Of a stretch of DNA of 46,313 nucleotides, positions 16,839 through 26,037 are shown piece by piece. Both the position numbers and the translations under genes were made by a program. Under the pieces are notes generated by a model. It saw nothing but the letters and a program-made list of their open reading frames with translations, had not been told where the DNA came from and did not search any database. The stretch is taken from the NCBI GenBank assembly GCA_964534845.1, contig CAZHPV010000013.1, positions 1 through 46,313 of the forward strand, written 5' to 3'. This stretch comes from CALCKU01 sp964534845. Lineage in GTDB: Bacteria; Pseudomonadota; Alphaproteobacteria; Caulobacterales; Maricaulaceae. Each line of letters opens with the position of its first letter. Within the stretch, counting starts at the first letter, position 1.

Positions 16839-17771
16839 ATGTCACACCCTAACCGCGTCTTACAACATCTGGGGTGTAAATATCCCATAGTGCAGGCCCC
16901 GATGGGCTGGATAGCCCGCAGCCAACTCGCCTCAGCCGTCTCTAATGCAGGCGGCTTCGGCGTTATCGAAACCTCTTCCGGCGAGCTTGAGAATTGCCGC
17001 GCCGAAATCGCCGCCATGTCCGGGTTAACCGATAAGCCCTTTGGCATTAATTTGCCTTTATTGTTTATCAAAGACCCGAAAATTATAGATATGGTCATCG
17101 CGTCCGGGGCTAAGTTTGTCACGACATCTGCGGGCGATCCGTCCAAATATATCGACGCGCTTAAAGGTGCGGGATTAACCGTTTATCACGCCGTGCCAAA
17201 TCTTGCAGGCGCCCTAAAAGCCGCCAAAGCCGGTGTGGACGGACTTGTCGTTGAAGGCACTGAAGGCGGCGGGTTTAAAAACCCGGAGGAAGTGGGGCTG
17301 TTTGTTTTAATTCAGGCCATACGCAAAGAAATTGATCTGCCTATTATTGCTGCGGGCGGTATTGTTGACGGGATAGGCATGGCCGCCGCCTTCGCAGTTG
17401 GTGCGGAAGGCATACAAATGGGCACGCGTTTTGTCTCCAGTCTGGAAAGTCCAGTTCACGAAAATTATAAAACAGCTATTAAAGAGGCCGACCTTACGGG
17501 GACTTGGATTCTAAACAAGAAAGGCCGTCCCTGTGTTCGCGCCCTTAAGACCGATTTTACCAGTGAAATATTCGCTAAAGGGGTTATGGATATGAGCGCC
17601 ATGAAAGAGATCAAAACTCTTTATTTTGGCGGGGATATGAATGCCGCCCCAGCCTTGGCGGGGCAATCTGTTGGGCTTATCGATACTGTAAAGCCTGTTG
17701 CGGACATTATCGCCGACACAATTGAGGAATTTAACCAGCAATGTCAAAATATGGCCCGGCTTAGCTTCTAG
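16839..17771 (+). CDS. Nitronate monooxygenase-like flavoprotein
   Basis: A 310-residue TIM-barrel flavoprotein of the 2-nitropropane dioxygenase/FabK superfamily. Diagnostic parts are the start YPIVQAPMGWIA, the phosphate-binding segment LPIIAAGGIVDGIGMAAAFAVGAEGIQMGTRF, and GTEGGGF in the middle. Members oxidise alkyl nitronates using FMN, but many act as enoyl reductases or have unknown substrates. GAGGAAGG lies just upstream of the ATG. It starts 16 bases after the ABC ATPase, so the two are probably co-transcribed, though no functional link is evident. Assignment to the superfamily is firm; the reaction is inferred. Confidence 0.85.
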   Translation: MSHPNRVLQHLGCKYPIVQAPMGWIARSQLASAVSNAGGFGVIETSSGELENCRAEIAAMSGLTDKPFGINLPLLFIKDPKIIDMVIASGAKFVTTSAGDPSKYIDALKGAGLTVYHAVPNLAGALKAAKAGVDGLVVEGTEGGGFKNPEEVGLFVLIQAIRKEIDLPIIAAGGIVDGIGMAAAFAVGAEGIQMGTRFVSSLESPVHENYKTAIKEADLTGTWILNKKGRPCVRALKTDFTSEIFAKGVMDMSAMKEIKTLYFGGDMNAAPALAGQSVGLIDTVKPVADIIADTIEEFNQQCQNMARLSF

Positions 17772-17894
17772 TAAGCCCGGTACGGCACAAGAGAAAGCTT
17801 GATTTGTCTGTCTAAGTCTTTGACATGACGCACGGGTTTGATAGAGACACGCAGATATTAAACCTGTGAAAGTCCAGAGAAGACGAAAGATAAA

Positions 17895-19154
17895 ATGACG
17901 ACCTATAAATCCGATTTTATGACAACCCTGACTGAACGGGGTTTTCTATATCAATGCACGGACGAACAAGCTCTTGATAGTTTGGCGGCCAAAGGTGGTT
18001 TAACCGGTTATATCGGCTTTGACTGCACAGCACCCAGTCTCCATGTGGGATCACTTGTCCAAATCATGATGCTTCGCCACTTGCAACAATGCGGAGGCAT
18101 TCCGATTGTTTTACTCGGCGGGGGCACAACCAAAATTGGCGACCCTTCCATGAAGGATAAATCGCGCCCTATATTGACTGACGACATGATCGCAGAGAAT
18201 AAAAAGGGCATTAGGCAGGTCTTTGAGAAATTCATAAATTTTGACGGGCCGAACGCCGCCATTATGGTTGATAATGCAGATTGGCTGGACGGTCTGGGTT
18301 ATATTGAATTTTTACGCGACGTCGGAAAGCTCTTTACAATAAACCGAATGATCACAATGGAAACTGTTAAGCGCCGTCTTGAGAACGAGCTTCCTATGAC
18401 ATTTTTGGAGTTTAATTACCCGCTCTTGCAAAGCTATGATTTCGTGGAACTTTTCAGACGTCATGGCTGCCGTCTACAATTAGGCGGCTCGGATCAATGG
18501 GGTAATATCACAACCGGTGTCGATCTCACGCGGCGTATGGAGGGGAGCGAATGTTACGGATTTACCTCGCCGCTTATCACAACAGCCTCAGGCGGAAAAA
18601 TGGGAAAAACAGCAGACGGAGCGGTCTGGTTGAATGCCGATCCGGCTTTTGGCAAGGATTACGTAAAAAGTGCTTATGATTACTGGCAGTTCTGGCGCAA
18701 TACGGACGATGCGGATGTCGGGCGCTTCTTGCGCCTATTTACAGATTTAAACTTAAAAGACATAGCCGTGCTGGAAGGTCTTGAAGGCGCAGGTATAAAC
18801 GAAGCAAAAATCAGGCTGGCGAATGAGACCACGGCCTTATTGCACGGCAAGCAAGCTGCAAAAGAGGCCGAAGCTATAGCGCGAAAAACGTTTGAAGAAG
18901 GCGGGAGTGCTGCAGGACTACCGACTTTTGAAGCCGCGCTCGGGGATTTACTTGTTGTAGACGCGGCCTTATTGTGCGGTCTTGTAAGTTCTAAGGGCGA
19001 AGCCAGACGCCATATTAAAGGCGGCGCCCTCAAAGTAAACGATCTGAAAGTCGATACGCACGAGGCCCTTTTGAGCCAAGGCGATATTAATGCTGAAGGG
19101 GTCGTTAAATTATCTGTCGGCAAAAAACGACACGCCCTTATAAAACCCGTTTAA
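17895..19154 (+). CDS. tyrS: Tyrosine-tRNA ligase
   Basis: A 419-residue class I synthetase. The HIGH-type motif is SLHVGS near residues 49-54, the tyrosine-binding region contains GGSDQWGNITTG, and the KMSKS motif is present as KMGKT. A C-terminal S4 RNA-binding domain (about 350-415) ends the protein, as in TyrRS of the bacterial TyrRS-1 type. It charges tRNA-Tyr. No T-box or attenuator hairpin was seen in the 123-base gap upstream. It ends 27 bases before a convergent gene. Confidence 0.96.
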   Translation: MTTYKSDFMTTLTERGFLYQCTDEQALDSLAAKGGLTGYIGFDCTAPSLHVGSLVQIMMLRHLQQCGGIPIVLLGGGTTKIGDPSMKDKSRPILTDDMIAENKKGIRQVFEKFINFDGPNAAIMVDNADWLDGLGYIEFLRDVGKLFTINRMITMETVKRRLENELPMTFLEFNYPLLQSYDFVELFRRHGCRLQLGGSDQWGNITTGVDLTRRMEGSECYGFTSPLITTASGGKMGKTADGAVWLNADPAFGKDYVKSAYDYWQFWRNTDDADVGRFLRLFTDLNLKDIAVLEGLEGAGINEAKIRLANETTALLHGKQAAKEAEAIARKTFEEGGSAAGLPTFEAALGDLLVVDAALLCGLVSSKGEARRHIKGGALKVNDLKVDTHEALLSQGDINAEGVVKLSVGKKRHALIKPV

Positions 19155-19181
19155 TCACCACCAAAAAAGCAATCGCCCAAG

Positions 19182-22100
19182 CTAAGGCTGCTGCGGGGTC
19201 TCCGAACCGGTCAGGGCTTGATCCTCATCGTCGAGCTGGAATATACGGCGTAATATCCCCGGCGTTAGTGCCGATAGCGGATTTATGCTAACCTGTGATT
19301 TATCAAAACGCCCTTTCACGGTATAATTAAGCGCTAACAGTCCTTCGCCTTCTTTCCCGATAAGCAATTCCCCGAGTACGGGAATATTTTGCAAGGCCGC
19401 ATTAGCCGTATAAGCAGGCACGAGCAATCCCGCTATATCGACAGTGCTATTGCCCACGTCGACCTCGCCGTTCGCATTCATGCCCAATGCAGAGCCCGCC
19501 ACGCGCGCATCACTAACCTGCAATTTGCCTTCACGCCAAGAAAACGGCAATTTCAAACTATCAAAATGCAAACCTGTTCCGCCAAAAACATCCGCTAAAC
19601 CTTGCAGGGATGCCAATGATAACATCTGGGTCAAAATCGGGGCTTCAAGTAATTTAAATTCGCTAACCGCGACATTACCCGTAATTGTCCCTTCTAGGCC
19701 GGTGGGCGGCAGTTCCGCATTTATCTGCATTTTCCCGCCTGAAATATTATCAATGCCAAAAAATGCAAAACTGGCCTCAGACGCATCCGGCACGCGCATA
19801 ACCGCTTGGCGAAATACCCCGTCCGAATCCGGCTCTATAGAGGCATGAAAACTACCGGCCAGCGTCTCACCGTCGATAAAGGCAGTTTTTATACCCTCCC
19901 CGTCATGGGCGACGGCAATATTGGCGTCTCGAAGGACATAAGCCTCATTTAATAAGAGGCGATTTATAATACCGTCAATTTCAAAGGGCAGTCCAAAATT
20001 CTGAGTGCTGGTCTGACCCGAAAGCAAGGGGCCGACAAGAGTCGATAAATCCAGATAATCGGCTATGACACTCAGGCTCAAAGCCTCGCCCGTCGCCGAA
20101 GGCCGCAGGGTGAATTTACCATCGACAAGATTCTCAATTTTGGCATCACTCACACGTAAATCTATCAAACGAAAATCGGACGCAAGCGACAAGTCTCCTT
20201 TTAATGATAAGGCGGGCGCCTCAAGAGAGGCGTTTTCTAAACTCACACCGCCATCGTCAAGGCGCTTCACTCTGGCTTTCAACTCACCCGCAATATTTTT
20301 AGGCTTGGCCCAATACGTACCCAATACCATTTCTGCTGGCGTAAGATCGGCCCGTAGGCTCGCTTGCGATATATTAATTCCGGTGCCCGTAGCCAGAACC
20401 TCCACATCCACATCGCCGCCGATAAAAGCCCGCAGGCCAATACCCAGTCGGTCTAGGTCTTCTCGGGTCAAACGTCCTTTAATTTCATATTTTGTCGGTG
20501 TGGCGCCTTGGTCAAAAATCTCTTGCCAATCCATTTGTGTGCTCCAAGGCCCTAATTTCACAGGCCCTGAAACCGTCATACCATCTTCATCAATACTAAA
20601 TATCATCTGCCCGTCGGTAAGCCTATGCGAACCAATTGAAAACGGAGCCGAAACATTTGAGAGCTCGCCTGTGGAGGCATATTTAATCTGGTCACGTTCG
20701 AAATTGACCAATAAGGGACGGGTTATAGATAAATTGACTTTCCCTTGCCCCTTAAAATCCCGGTAATCCGTTCCGTAGCGGCTCACATATTCAAAGGGTT
20801 TCTGGTCGATTAACCCTAATAGATCGGTTAGCTCTCCCTTCGCATCCACATTTATATTAATATCGCCGCCCTTAGGAAAGAGACGGGGGATGGACACATA
20901 ACCCTTTTCAACCTCTATATTTCCGATTTGACCCTGATCCGCCCAAAACTCCAACGCATTGCCTGAAATCAACCCGCGCCCACCAGCTCCTGTGTATGGC
21001 GTCATGCTACGGATATATTTAACATCACCACCAAATACATCAAAGCTAAGCTTGAGGTTCTCCGGCGACAAGTTCTCCGCTAACAGACCTTCCCAAAATT
21101 TAAAATCACATTGGAGGTTCTCAAGCTGCCCTGATACAATGGAGCGTTTAATCCATAGCCGCGCTCCTATAGCAAAATCTACTGGCCAAAGCCGCGTGAG
21201 ATCGCTGGCGTGCATTTCGCCTTTGACCTTAACCTTCCCGGTTAGATTTTTGAAATCCGTTAAGTCTTCGCCCCACTGAAATCCGCTCTTAACTACAGCG
21301 GAAAATTTTCCGAAATCAAGGTCAGCCTGTCCAATATCAACCCGCTTATCCGAACTATTTACCCCGCCTGTAAGGGCTATTGTCTCAAGCTGTATTGGCG
21401 CTTCAAAAACAGGTGTCACATCAGCCCTTATCTGGGTAAACTCAAATGAGAAAAGCCGAGATAGTGCGCGCGCTTGTGAAGCATTATCCGGTTCTGGTTC
21501 GCTCTCTAGTACATTCGCCAAGCTTTGAGAGGTTGAGCTATTATCGACCTCCCCCCATTTTTCAAAATCCCAATTTTGCGCTTTTAAATCGATTTGGCCT
21601 TGCGCATTAAAAGCGAGTTTTTCCGCCTCCAACACCGTATCCATCATATCAATTTTGTGGGTCGCTTTGTCATATTTAACGTGCGTTCGAAACTGTTGAA
21701 GGACGTCATTAATCCCCGCAATATCCACCTTACCCGGCCCGGCGGAAAGGTTGATATCCATTTTCGATAAACTGCCATCACGCAACATGCCCAGCTTGGC
21801 CTTTATATCTACCGGCGCATTTAAGCCGCGCAATGAGGATAATTGCCCAGCCCTTGGCCCGTCTGTAGCCAAGTTTAGCCCTTTTATATCCATATCCACT
21901 GCGAGCGTTTCCAGCCCGTCAGATGAGACCGTTGTGAGCGCAATAGTGCGCCCTGTGGTGATGTCTGGTCCAATATGGGCATTAAGCGTTAGCTTTAGGT
22001 GGTCTTCAGCACTAATATCATAATTTATGAAAACGTCTTTCAGCGCAATATCAAGTCCATTTTGAGCATCTGAAATAAAAGCCGCTCCGTTTTTCAACGC

Positions 22101-22769
22101 TACATATTGCAATCCCTCTGGCGGCGAAAAACCCGTATCGTTTTTAACATTTTTCGACCCGAAAACGGATTGGATTTTTCCTAGATCATCTGGCAATCCC
22201 AAGCCCATTTTTAACTCGCCTTTTTCAGAGCGCACAAAAGACAAAGCCCCTCCGTCGATGAATAATTTTCGCGGTGTAAAAGACCCGGATAGCACCTCGG
22301 GCAAGGTAAACTGACTCCTGATCTGAGCGATATTTTCTATCACGTCACCTGATGGGTCGAGAACAGAGATTGCAGACGCTGAAAAATCAAACGCATTGTC
22401 TGGCCCGTACCATTTAAAGGTCATAGCCTCGATTTGAGCATTGGCCCCATTAAAGGCATTAGAAAATTGTTGCTCGACTATTTTGCGCAAGAAGGACACA
22501 TCGTTCTCATCCTGCGCCAAAACATAATTAAGCAGGTAAAACCAAAGGAAAGCCAAACCCAATAATATTGTGAGCACTTCACCGATCAGGCTCAATAAGA
22601 TTAATATGAGATTTTTAGGCTTCACAGACAGCGGTGAACGCGGCGATGGGTCCGTGTTTTGCGCTGGCTTAAAAATTTTGGGTTTTGCGGCGTCAAAAAT
22701 TTTGCGCCACACCAAAAGGGCCTTGTCGATTTTAGAATTATCGGTCATAGCGTAAAGGTGATCTATCAT
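19182..22769 (-). CDS. Large YhdP/AsmA-like envelope protein (DUF3971 family)
   Basis: A 1195-residue protein with about 50 cytoplasmic residues, one membrane helix at about 53-86, then a very long periplasmic stretch of beta-strand-rich sequence with repeated alternating hydrophobic residues. The end, with VDIAGLLVPAYTANAALQNIPVLGELL, is the AsmA-like C-terminal domain, and the length is close to E. coli YhdP. AsmA-clan proteins are thought to form hydrophobic grooves that carry phospholipids between membranes. Neither of two possible starts (22769, or seven codons later) has a good ribosome site; the longer is kept. It is divergent from bcp. Confidence 0.8.
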   Translation of the reverse strand: MIDHLYAMTDNSKIDKALLVWRKIFDAAKPKIFKPAQNTDPSPRSPLSVKPKNLILILLSLIGEVLTILLGLAFLWFYLLNYVLAQDENDVSFLRKIVEQQFSNAFNGANAQIEAMTFKWYGPDNAFDFSASAISVLDPSGDVIENIAQIRSQFTLPEVLSGSFTPRKLFIDGGALSFVRSEKGELKMGLGLPDDLGKIQSVFGSKNVKNDTGFSPPEGLQYVALKNGAAFISDAQNGLDIALKDVFINYDISAEDHLKLTLNAHIGPDITTGRTIALTTVSSDGLETLAVDMDIKGLNLATDGPRAGQLSSLRGLNAPVDIKAKLGMLRDGSLSKMDINLSAGPGKVDIAGINDVLQQFRTHVKYDKATHKIDMMDTVLEAEKLAFNAQGQIDLKAQNWDFEKWGEVDNSSTSQSLANVLESEPEPDNASQARALSRLFSFEFTQIRADVTPVFEAPIQLETIALTGGVNSSDKRVDIGQADLDFGKFSAVVKSGFQWGEDLTDFKNLTGKVKVKGEMHASDLTRLWPVDFAIGARLWIKRSIVSGQLENLQCDFKFWEGLLAENLSPENLKLSFDVFGGDVKYIRSMTPYTGAGGRGLISGNALEFWADQGQIGNIEVEKGYVSIPRLFPKGGDININVDAKGELTDLLGLIDQKPFEYVSRYGTDYRDFKGQGKVNLSITRPLLVNFERDQIKYASTGELSNVSAPFSIGSHRLTDGQMIFSIDEDGMTVSGPVKLGPWSTQMDWQEIFDQGATPTKYEIKGRLTREDLDRLGIGLRAFIGGDVDVEVLATGTGINISQASLRADLTPAEMVLGTYWAKPKNIAGELKARVKRLDDGGVSLENASLEAPALSLKGDLSLASDFRLIDLRVSDAKIENLVDGKFTLRPSATGEALSLSVIADYLDLSTLVGPLLSGQTSTQNFGLPFEIDGIINRLLLNEAYVLRDANIAVAHDGEGIKTAFIDGETLAGSFHASIEPDSDGVFRQAVMRVPDASEASFAFFGIDNISGGKMQINAELPPTGLEGTITGNVAVSEFKLLEAPILTQMLSLASLQGLADVFGGTGLHFDSLKLPFSWREGKLQVSDARVAGSALGMNANGEVDVGNSTVDIAGLLVPAYTANAALQNIPVLGELLIGKEGEGLLALNYTVKGRFDKSQVSINPLSALTPGILRRIFQLDDEDQALTGSETPQQP

Positions 22770-22828
22770 GAGATCATTTAAGAAAACACCATTGAATTCA
22801 TAAATTTCATATAGAACGGACCTGACCT

Positions 22829-23299
22829 ATGAAACCGCTGGAACCCTCAATGCAAGCCCCCGATTTTGTTATGCAAAGAGACGGAGGAGACACGATAAGC
22901 TTAAAAGATTTTTCCGGACGGTTTTTAGTACTTTATTTTTATCCTCGCGATGACACACCCGGATGTACGAAAGAGGCGATCGGTTTTACTGAGAATCTGG
23001 CTGCCTTTCAGGCGCTGGGCGCAGAGATAATCGGCGTGTCACGTGATACAGTTGCCAAACATGAAAAATTTATTGCCAAACACGACCTTAAAATCCCTCT
23101 GGGGTCTGATAGTGAAGGCAAGGTGACGGAAGATTACGGCGTCTGGGTTGAAAAAAACATGTATGGTAAAACCTATATGGGAATTGAACGCGCTACTTTT
23201 TTGATTAATCCTACAGGGAAGATTGTCGAAGTCTGGCGCAAAGTCCGGGTCAAAAACCATGTCAATGCAGTACTGGACGTTTTGAAAGCGCAAAACTGA
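22829..23299 (+). CDS. bcp: Peroxiredoxin, Bcp/PrxQ family, single cysteine
   Basis: A 156-residue thioredoxin-fold peroxiredoxin with the peroxidatic Cys46 in YPRDDTPGCTKEA and the conserved Arg region before the C-terminus. In E. coli Bcp a resolving cysteine lies five residues after the peroxidatic one; here that position is Ile (KEAIGF) and Cys46 is the only cysteine, so it should work by a 1-Cys mechanism with an external thiol. It reduces hydrogen peroxide and organic peroxides in the cytoplasm. Its neighbour is a DUF455 protein, an arrangement seen in other alphaproteobacteria. Confidence 0.92.
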   Translation: MKPLEPSMQAPDFVMQRDGGDTISLKDFSGRFLVLYFYPRDDTPGCTKEAIGFTENLAAFQALGAEIIGVSRDTVAKHEKFIAKHDLKIPLGSDSEGKVTEDYGVWVEKNMYGKTYMGIERATFLINPTGKIVEVWRKVRVKNHVNAVLDVLKAQN

Positions 23300-23359
23300 A
23301 GCGCTCCATAACTTGCCCATCTAACCCCGCGCATGAAGCACCGCGGTGAGGAGTCCGTA

Positions 23360-24181
23360 ATGCCAGTTCAAGACCGCGCTGCTTATGAGAATGCTCTTGC
23401 TGTACTGAAAGCTGACACGGTTCAAGACAAGCAGTTAACGGCTCAAAAACTTGAAAAGGACTGGCATGACACACGCCAGTTAGGCGCCCCCATAACAAGT
23501 CTAAACGACAGACCGGCACGCCCCACCCGTCCTAAACTGGTTAGCCCCGGTGAGGTTCCGCGCCGCAGGCTCGGCAGTGAACAAGGTCGAGCGGCTCTCT
23601 TACATGCTGTTGCCCATATTGAACTCAACGCCATTGATCTGGCAGCTGATATGATTTGCCGGTTCGGCCCAAGCCCCATCATATTGGAACAGGACCGTCA
23701 TGACTTTATATCCGACTGGGTGCAGGTCTGTGCCGATGAAGCCCGGCATTTCGGCATGCTCAATAAACGACTTGCAGATTTAGGGCAAACGTATGGTGAT
23801 TTACCGGCCCATGACGGGCTGTGGGACGCAGCTATAGCGACCCAGTCGGACATTGCAGCCCGTTTGGCGATTGCGCCAATGGTCTTGGAGGCAAGAGGGC
23901 TGGATGTCACACCCTCTATGATTGAAAAATTGCAACATGTCGGTGATTATAAGAGCGCAGATCTGCTTAAAATTATATATACGGATGAAATCGACCATGT
24001 CGCAGCTGGGGCCCGTTGGTTTAAATATGTCGCGAAATCTCTTAAATTACAACCAGTTAGCTTATACCACACCCTTGTAGAAACGCATTTTACCGGCAAA
24101 TTAAAACCACCATTCAATGTCCAAGCCCGAGATATGGCCGGCCTGTTTGAGCGCTATTACAAGCCTTTGAGCCTGCGCTAA
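23360..24181 (+). CDS. DUF455 ferritin-like protein
   Basis: A 273-residue helical protein of the DUF455 family. Candidate di-metal ligands of a ferritin-like four-helix bundle are visible in order: HIELNAIDLAADM, DEARHFGMLNKRL and DEIDHVAAGARWF. The ATG at 23360 follows GAGGAG with a spacing of about 6 bases; an ATG nine codons earlier is less likely. Ferritin-like di-iron proteins carry out oxidation or hydroxylation; the reaction of DUF455 proteins is not established to my knowledge. Location after a peroxiredoxin hints at oxidative stress, but this is weak. Confidence 0.8.
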   Translation: MPVQDRAAYENALAVLKADTVQDKQLTAQKLEKDWHDTRQLGAPITSLNDRPARPTRPKLVSPGEVPRRRLGSEQGRAALLHAVAHIELNAIDLAADMICRFGPSPIILEQDRHDFISDWVQVCADEARHFGMLNKRLADLGQTYGDLPAHDGLWDAAIATQSDIAARLAIAPMVLEARGLDVTPSMIEKLQHVGDYKSADLLKIIYTDEIDHVAAGARWFKYVAKSLKLQPVSLYHTLVETHFTGKLKPPFNVQARDMAGLFERYYKPLSLR

Positions 24182-24338
24182 ACACAAATAATCAGGGGTT
24201 TTAGAGGAAAGCCATAAGGAAATTCGGTTAGCTTGAGAAATTTTAATAATAAATTGCTAAAAAAAAAGAATAAAAACCTTGAATGTTTTGTAATTATTTT
24301 GTCCTATAGCTCTTATAAATAAATGGGAACTCACTTTA

Positions 24339-25562
24339 ATGCTTAACGACGTGTTTGAAGAAAGCCGCAAACGCATTCTTCGGGCCTTTCCCGAGCGCCA
24401 AATCTATTTGCGCTCTGGCGGGGAGGTCAGCTATTACGTCTTTGGAACCAAGCTGCAAATGGCAATTGTGGGTGTTATCAGTTTTTTAGCCCTCTGGTCA
24501 CTTATTACCCTTTTCAATCTTATCTGGGGGCACAATCCCTTTCGAGCACCCGCGAAAGAAGTCAAGCGCGTGAAAGCGCAATATGAGCGTTTGCTTGAAG
24601 ACAGCAGGGCAAAAGAAGCCAATGCCCGCCTCATGTTGGACCAACAACGCGAAAGCTTTAAGCAGGTTACGCAAAATCTTGAAGAAAAACATGAAACGCT
24701 CTCGCAGATTTTTAAATCAGGCAATACGGAAGTCGAAGCGACCGAGTTAACTCGCGCCGAATATGCAAAAAGCCGCGTTCTCATGTCTCCCAAAATCCGA
24801 AGTGCTATTCCGCGGCAGGACCGTACAAAAATTGTCAAAAAGGCCAGTCTGGAAAATAGGGAAAATGTTGACGGCACCCTGCTAAAAATTTCGGACACGC
24901 AGGACTCCATATTGGAGGATGCTGAAACCCAAACGCTCGACCGTATAGAAAATAGCCGTGCTATTATCCGATCAACCGATTTAAACATCGAAACCGTTTT
25001 GCAATCCGGACCTCTGGGTAAAGGTGGCCTGTTTATTGATCTATCGGATAAGGAACGTCGTGTTGGGGAAAACGGGTTTGGGTCACGTATTGCCAGTATC
25101 AAGGCAAGGGTTGCAGAGGCAGAAGCTCTTGATGATGCCCTGATTTCTTTCCCATTTGGACACCCCATAGAGGTCGATAATTTCCGAACCAGTTCTTATG
25201 GTACGCGTAAAGACCCTTTTACGAAACGCCCGACATTCCATGAAGGTGTCGATTTTGCGTCTTATCGGTTAGCACCCATTGTTGCCACGGCCGCCGGCAC
25301 TGTGTCATATGTCGGACGCAAGGGCGGGTATGGACGAATCGTAGAGATCGACCATGGGCATGGTTTCGTTACCCGGTATGCCCATTTAGAAAAATCCTAT
25401 GTAAAGCGTGGACAAAGAATAGAAAAAGGGCATAAAATAGGGGGTATGGGTTCAACAGGCCGAAGTACCTCGACGCACTTACACTATGAAATTCATTTTC
25501 AGGGACGTGTTTACGACCCAGACAGATTTTTGAAAGCTGGAAATTATGTTCAACAAGACTAA
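24339..25562 (+). CDS. M23 family peptidoglycan endopeptidase, LmdC-like
   Basis: A 407-residue bitopic protein: cytoplasmic N-terminus of about 40 residues, membrane helix at 41-62, coiled coil at about 70-125, then an M23 (LytM) domain at about 275-400. The zinc and catalytic residues are present: H301 and D305 in HEGVD, H349 in YAHL, and H380/H382 in THLHYE, so it should cleave peptide cross-links. The next gene, a bactofilin, overlaps its 3' end by 17 bases. M23-bactofilin pairs shape cells, as shown for LmdC and BacA in stalked budding Hyphomonas. The 157-base AT-rich gap upstream probably holds the promoter. Confidence 0.9.
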   Translation: MLNDVFEESRKRILRAFPERQIYLRSGGEVSYYVFGTKLQMAIVGVISFLALWSLITLFNLIWGHNPFRAPAKEVKRVKAQYERLLEDSRAKEANARLMLDQQRESFKQVTQNLEEKHETLSQIFKSGNTEVEATELTRAEYAKSRVLMSPKIRSAIPRQDRTKIVKKASLENRENVDGTLLKISDTQDSILEDAETQTLDRIENSRAIIRSTDLNIETVLQSGPLGKGGLFIDLSDKERRVGENGFGSRIASIKARVAEAEALDDALISFPFGHPIEVDNFRTSSYGTRKDPFTKRPTFHEGVDFASYRLAPIVATAAGTVSYVGRKGGYGRIVEIDHGHGFVTRYAHLEKSYVKRGQRIEKGHKIGGMGSTGRSTSTHLHYEIHFQGRVYDPDRFLKAGNYVQQD

Positions 25563-25980
25563 CTCACCTTCAACACCCATGATGGATGTCGCCCCTAAAA
25601 AGCCTGCGGCAAGGTCTATGGCCTCTGCAACAGCTCCGTCTATTTTAGCCCGCGACCTGATCATAACTGGCGATATCAAGACGGACGGTGAGGTTCAGAT
25701 TGATGGACGTATTGACGGTAATATAAAAGGAACCGTTATTATAATTGGAGAGCAAGGCGTCGTTAACGGTAAAGTGGTCTGCGACTCTGTTCAGGTTCGC
25801 GGAAAAATAAATGGCAAAATTGATGCCAGCTCGGTCGAATTAGCGGAAACTGCGAATGTACAAGCCGACATTGTACAAGATAAACTCATCATAGCAAATG
25901 GTGCGTTTTTTGACGGAAAATGTTCGCGCAAAAGTTCAGCGCCTACAAAGCTCAAAGCGCCGGCTCAAAAAGTATCCTAA
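25546..25980 (+). CDS. Bactofilin
   Basis: A 144-residue bactofilin: a disordered Pro/Ala/Lys-rich N-terminus (about 1-32), a beta-helical core at about 33-125 with repeating hydrophobic/Gly periodicity (LIITGDIKTDGEVQIDGRIDG, IIGEQGVVNGKVVCD), and a short Lys-rich tail. Bactofilins assemble into nucleotide-free filaments on the inner membrane. The gene starts inside the end of the M23 gene (ATG at 25546, M23 stop at 25560-25562), so production of the two is probably coupled. This supports recruitment of the peptidase's cytoplasmic tail by the filament. Confidence 0.92.
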   Translation: MFNKTNSPSTPMMDVAPKKPAARSMASATAPSILARDLIITGDIKTDGEVQIDGRIDGNIKGTVIIIGEQGVVNGKVVCDSVQVRGKINGKIDASSVELAETANVQADIVQDKLIIANGAFFDGKCSRKSSAPTKLKAPAQKVS

Positions 25981-25995
25981 AATATTTGAGACCGC

Positions 25996-26020
25996 AGGGC
26001 CCTCATTATTTACGGGCCCT
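25996..26020. terminator. Possible bidirectional terminator between bactofilin and prfB
   Basis: A 7-bp perfect stem, AGGGCCC with GGGCCCT, encloses an 11-base AT-rich loop in the 57-base gap between these convergent genes. Neither side has a proper T-tract, so intrinsic termination is uncertain. Confidence 0.4.
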
Positions 26021-26037
26021 TGAATGTAAGATTAGCG

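Noticed and set aside
20065..20766. A 233-codon plus-strand frame inside the YhdP-like gene
   Set aside because: Shadow of a long coding region. Composition is low-complexity Ser/Arg/Pro with no start signal.
24278..24309. CTTGAA and CTATAG upstream of the M23 gene as a promoter
   Set aside because: The 20-base spacing is longer than the 17 expected, so it was not listed, although a promoter is likely somewhere in this AT-rich gap.
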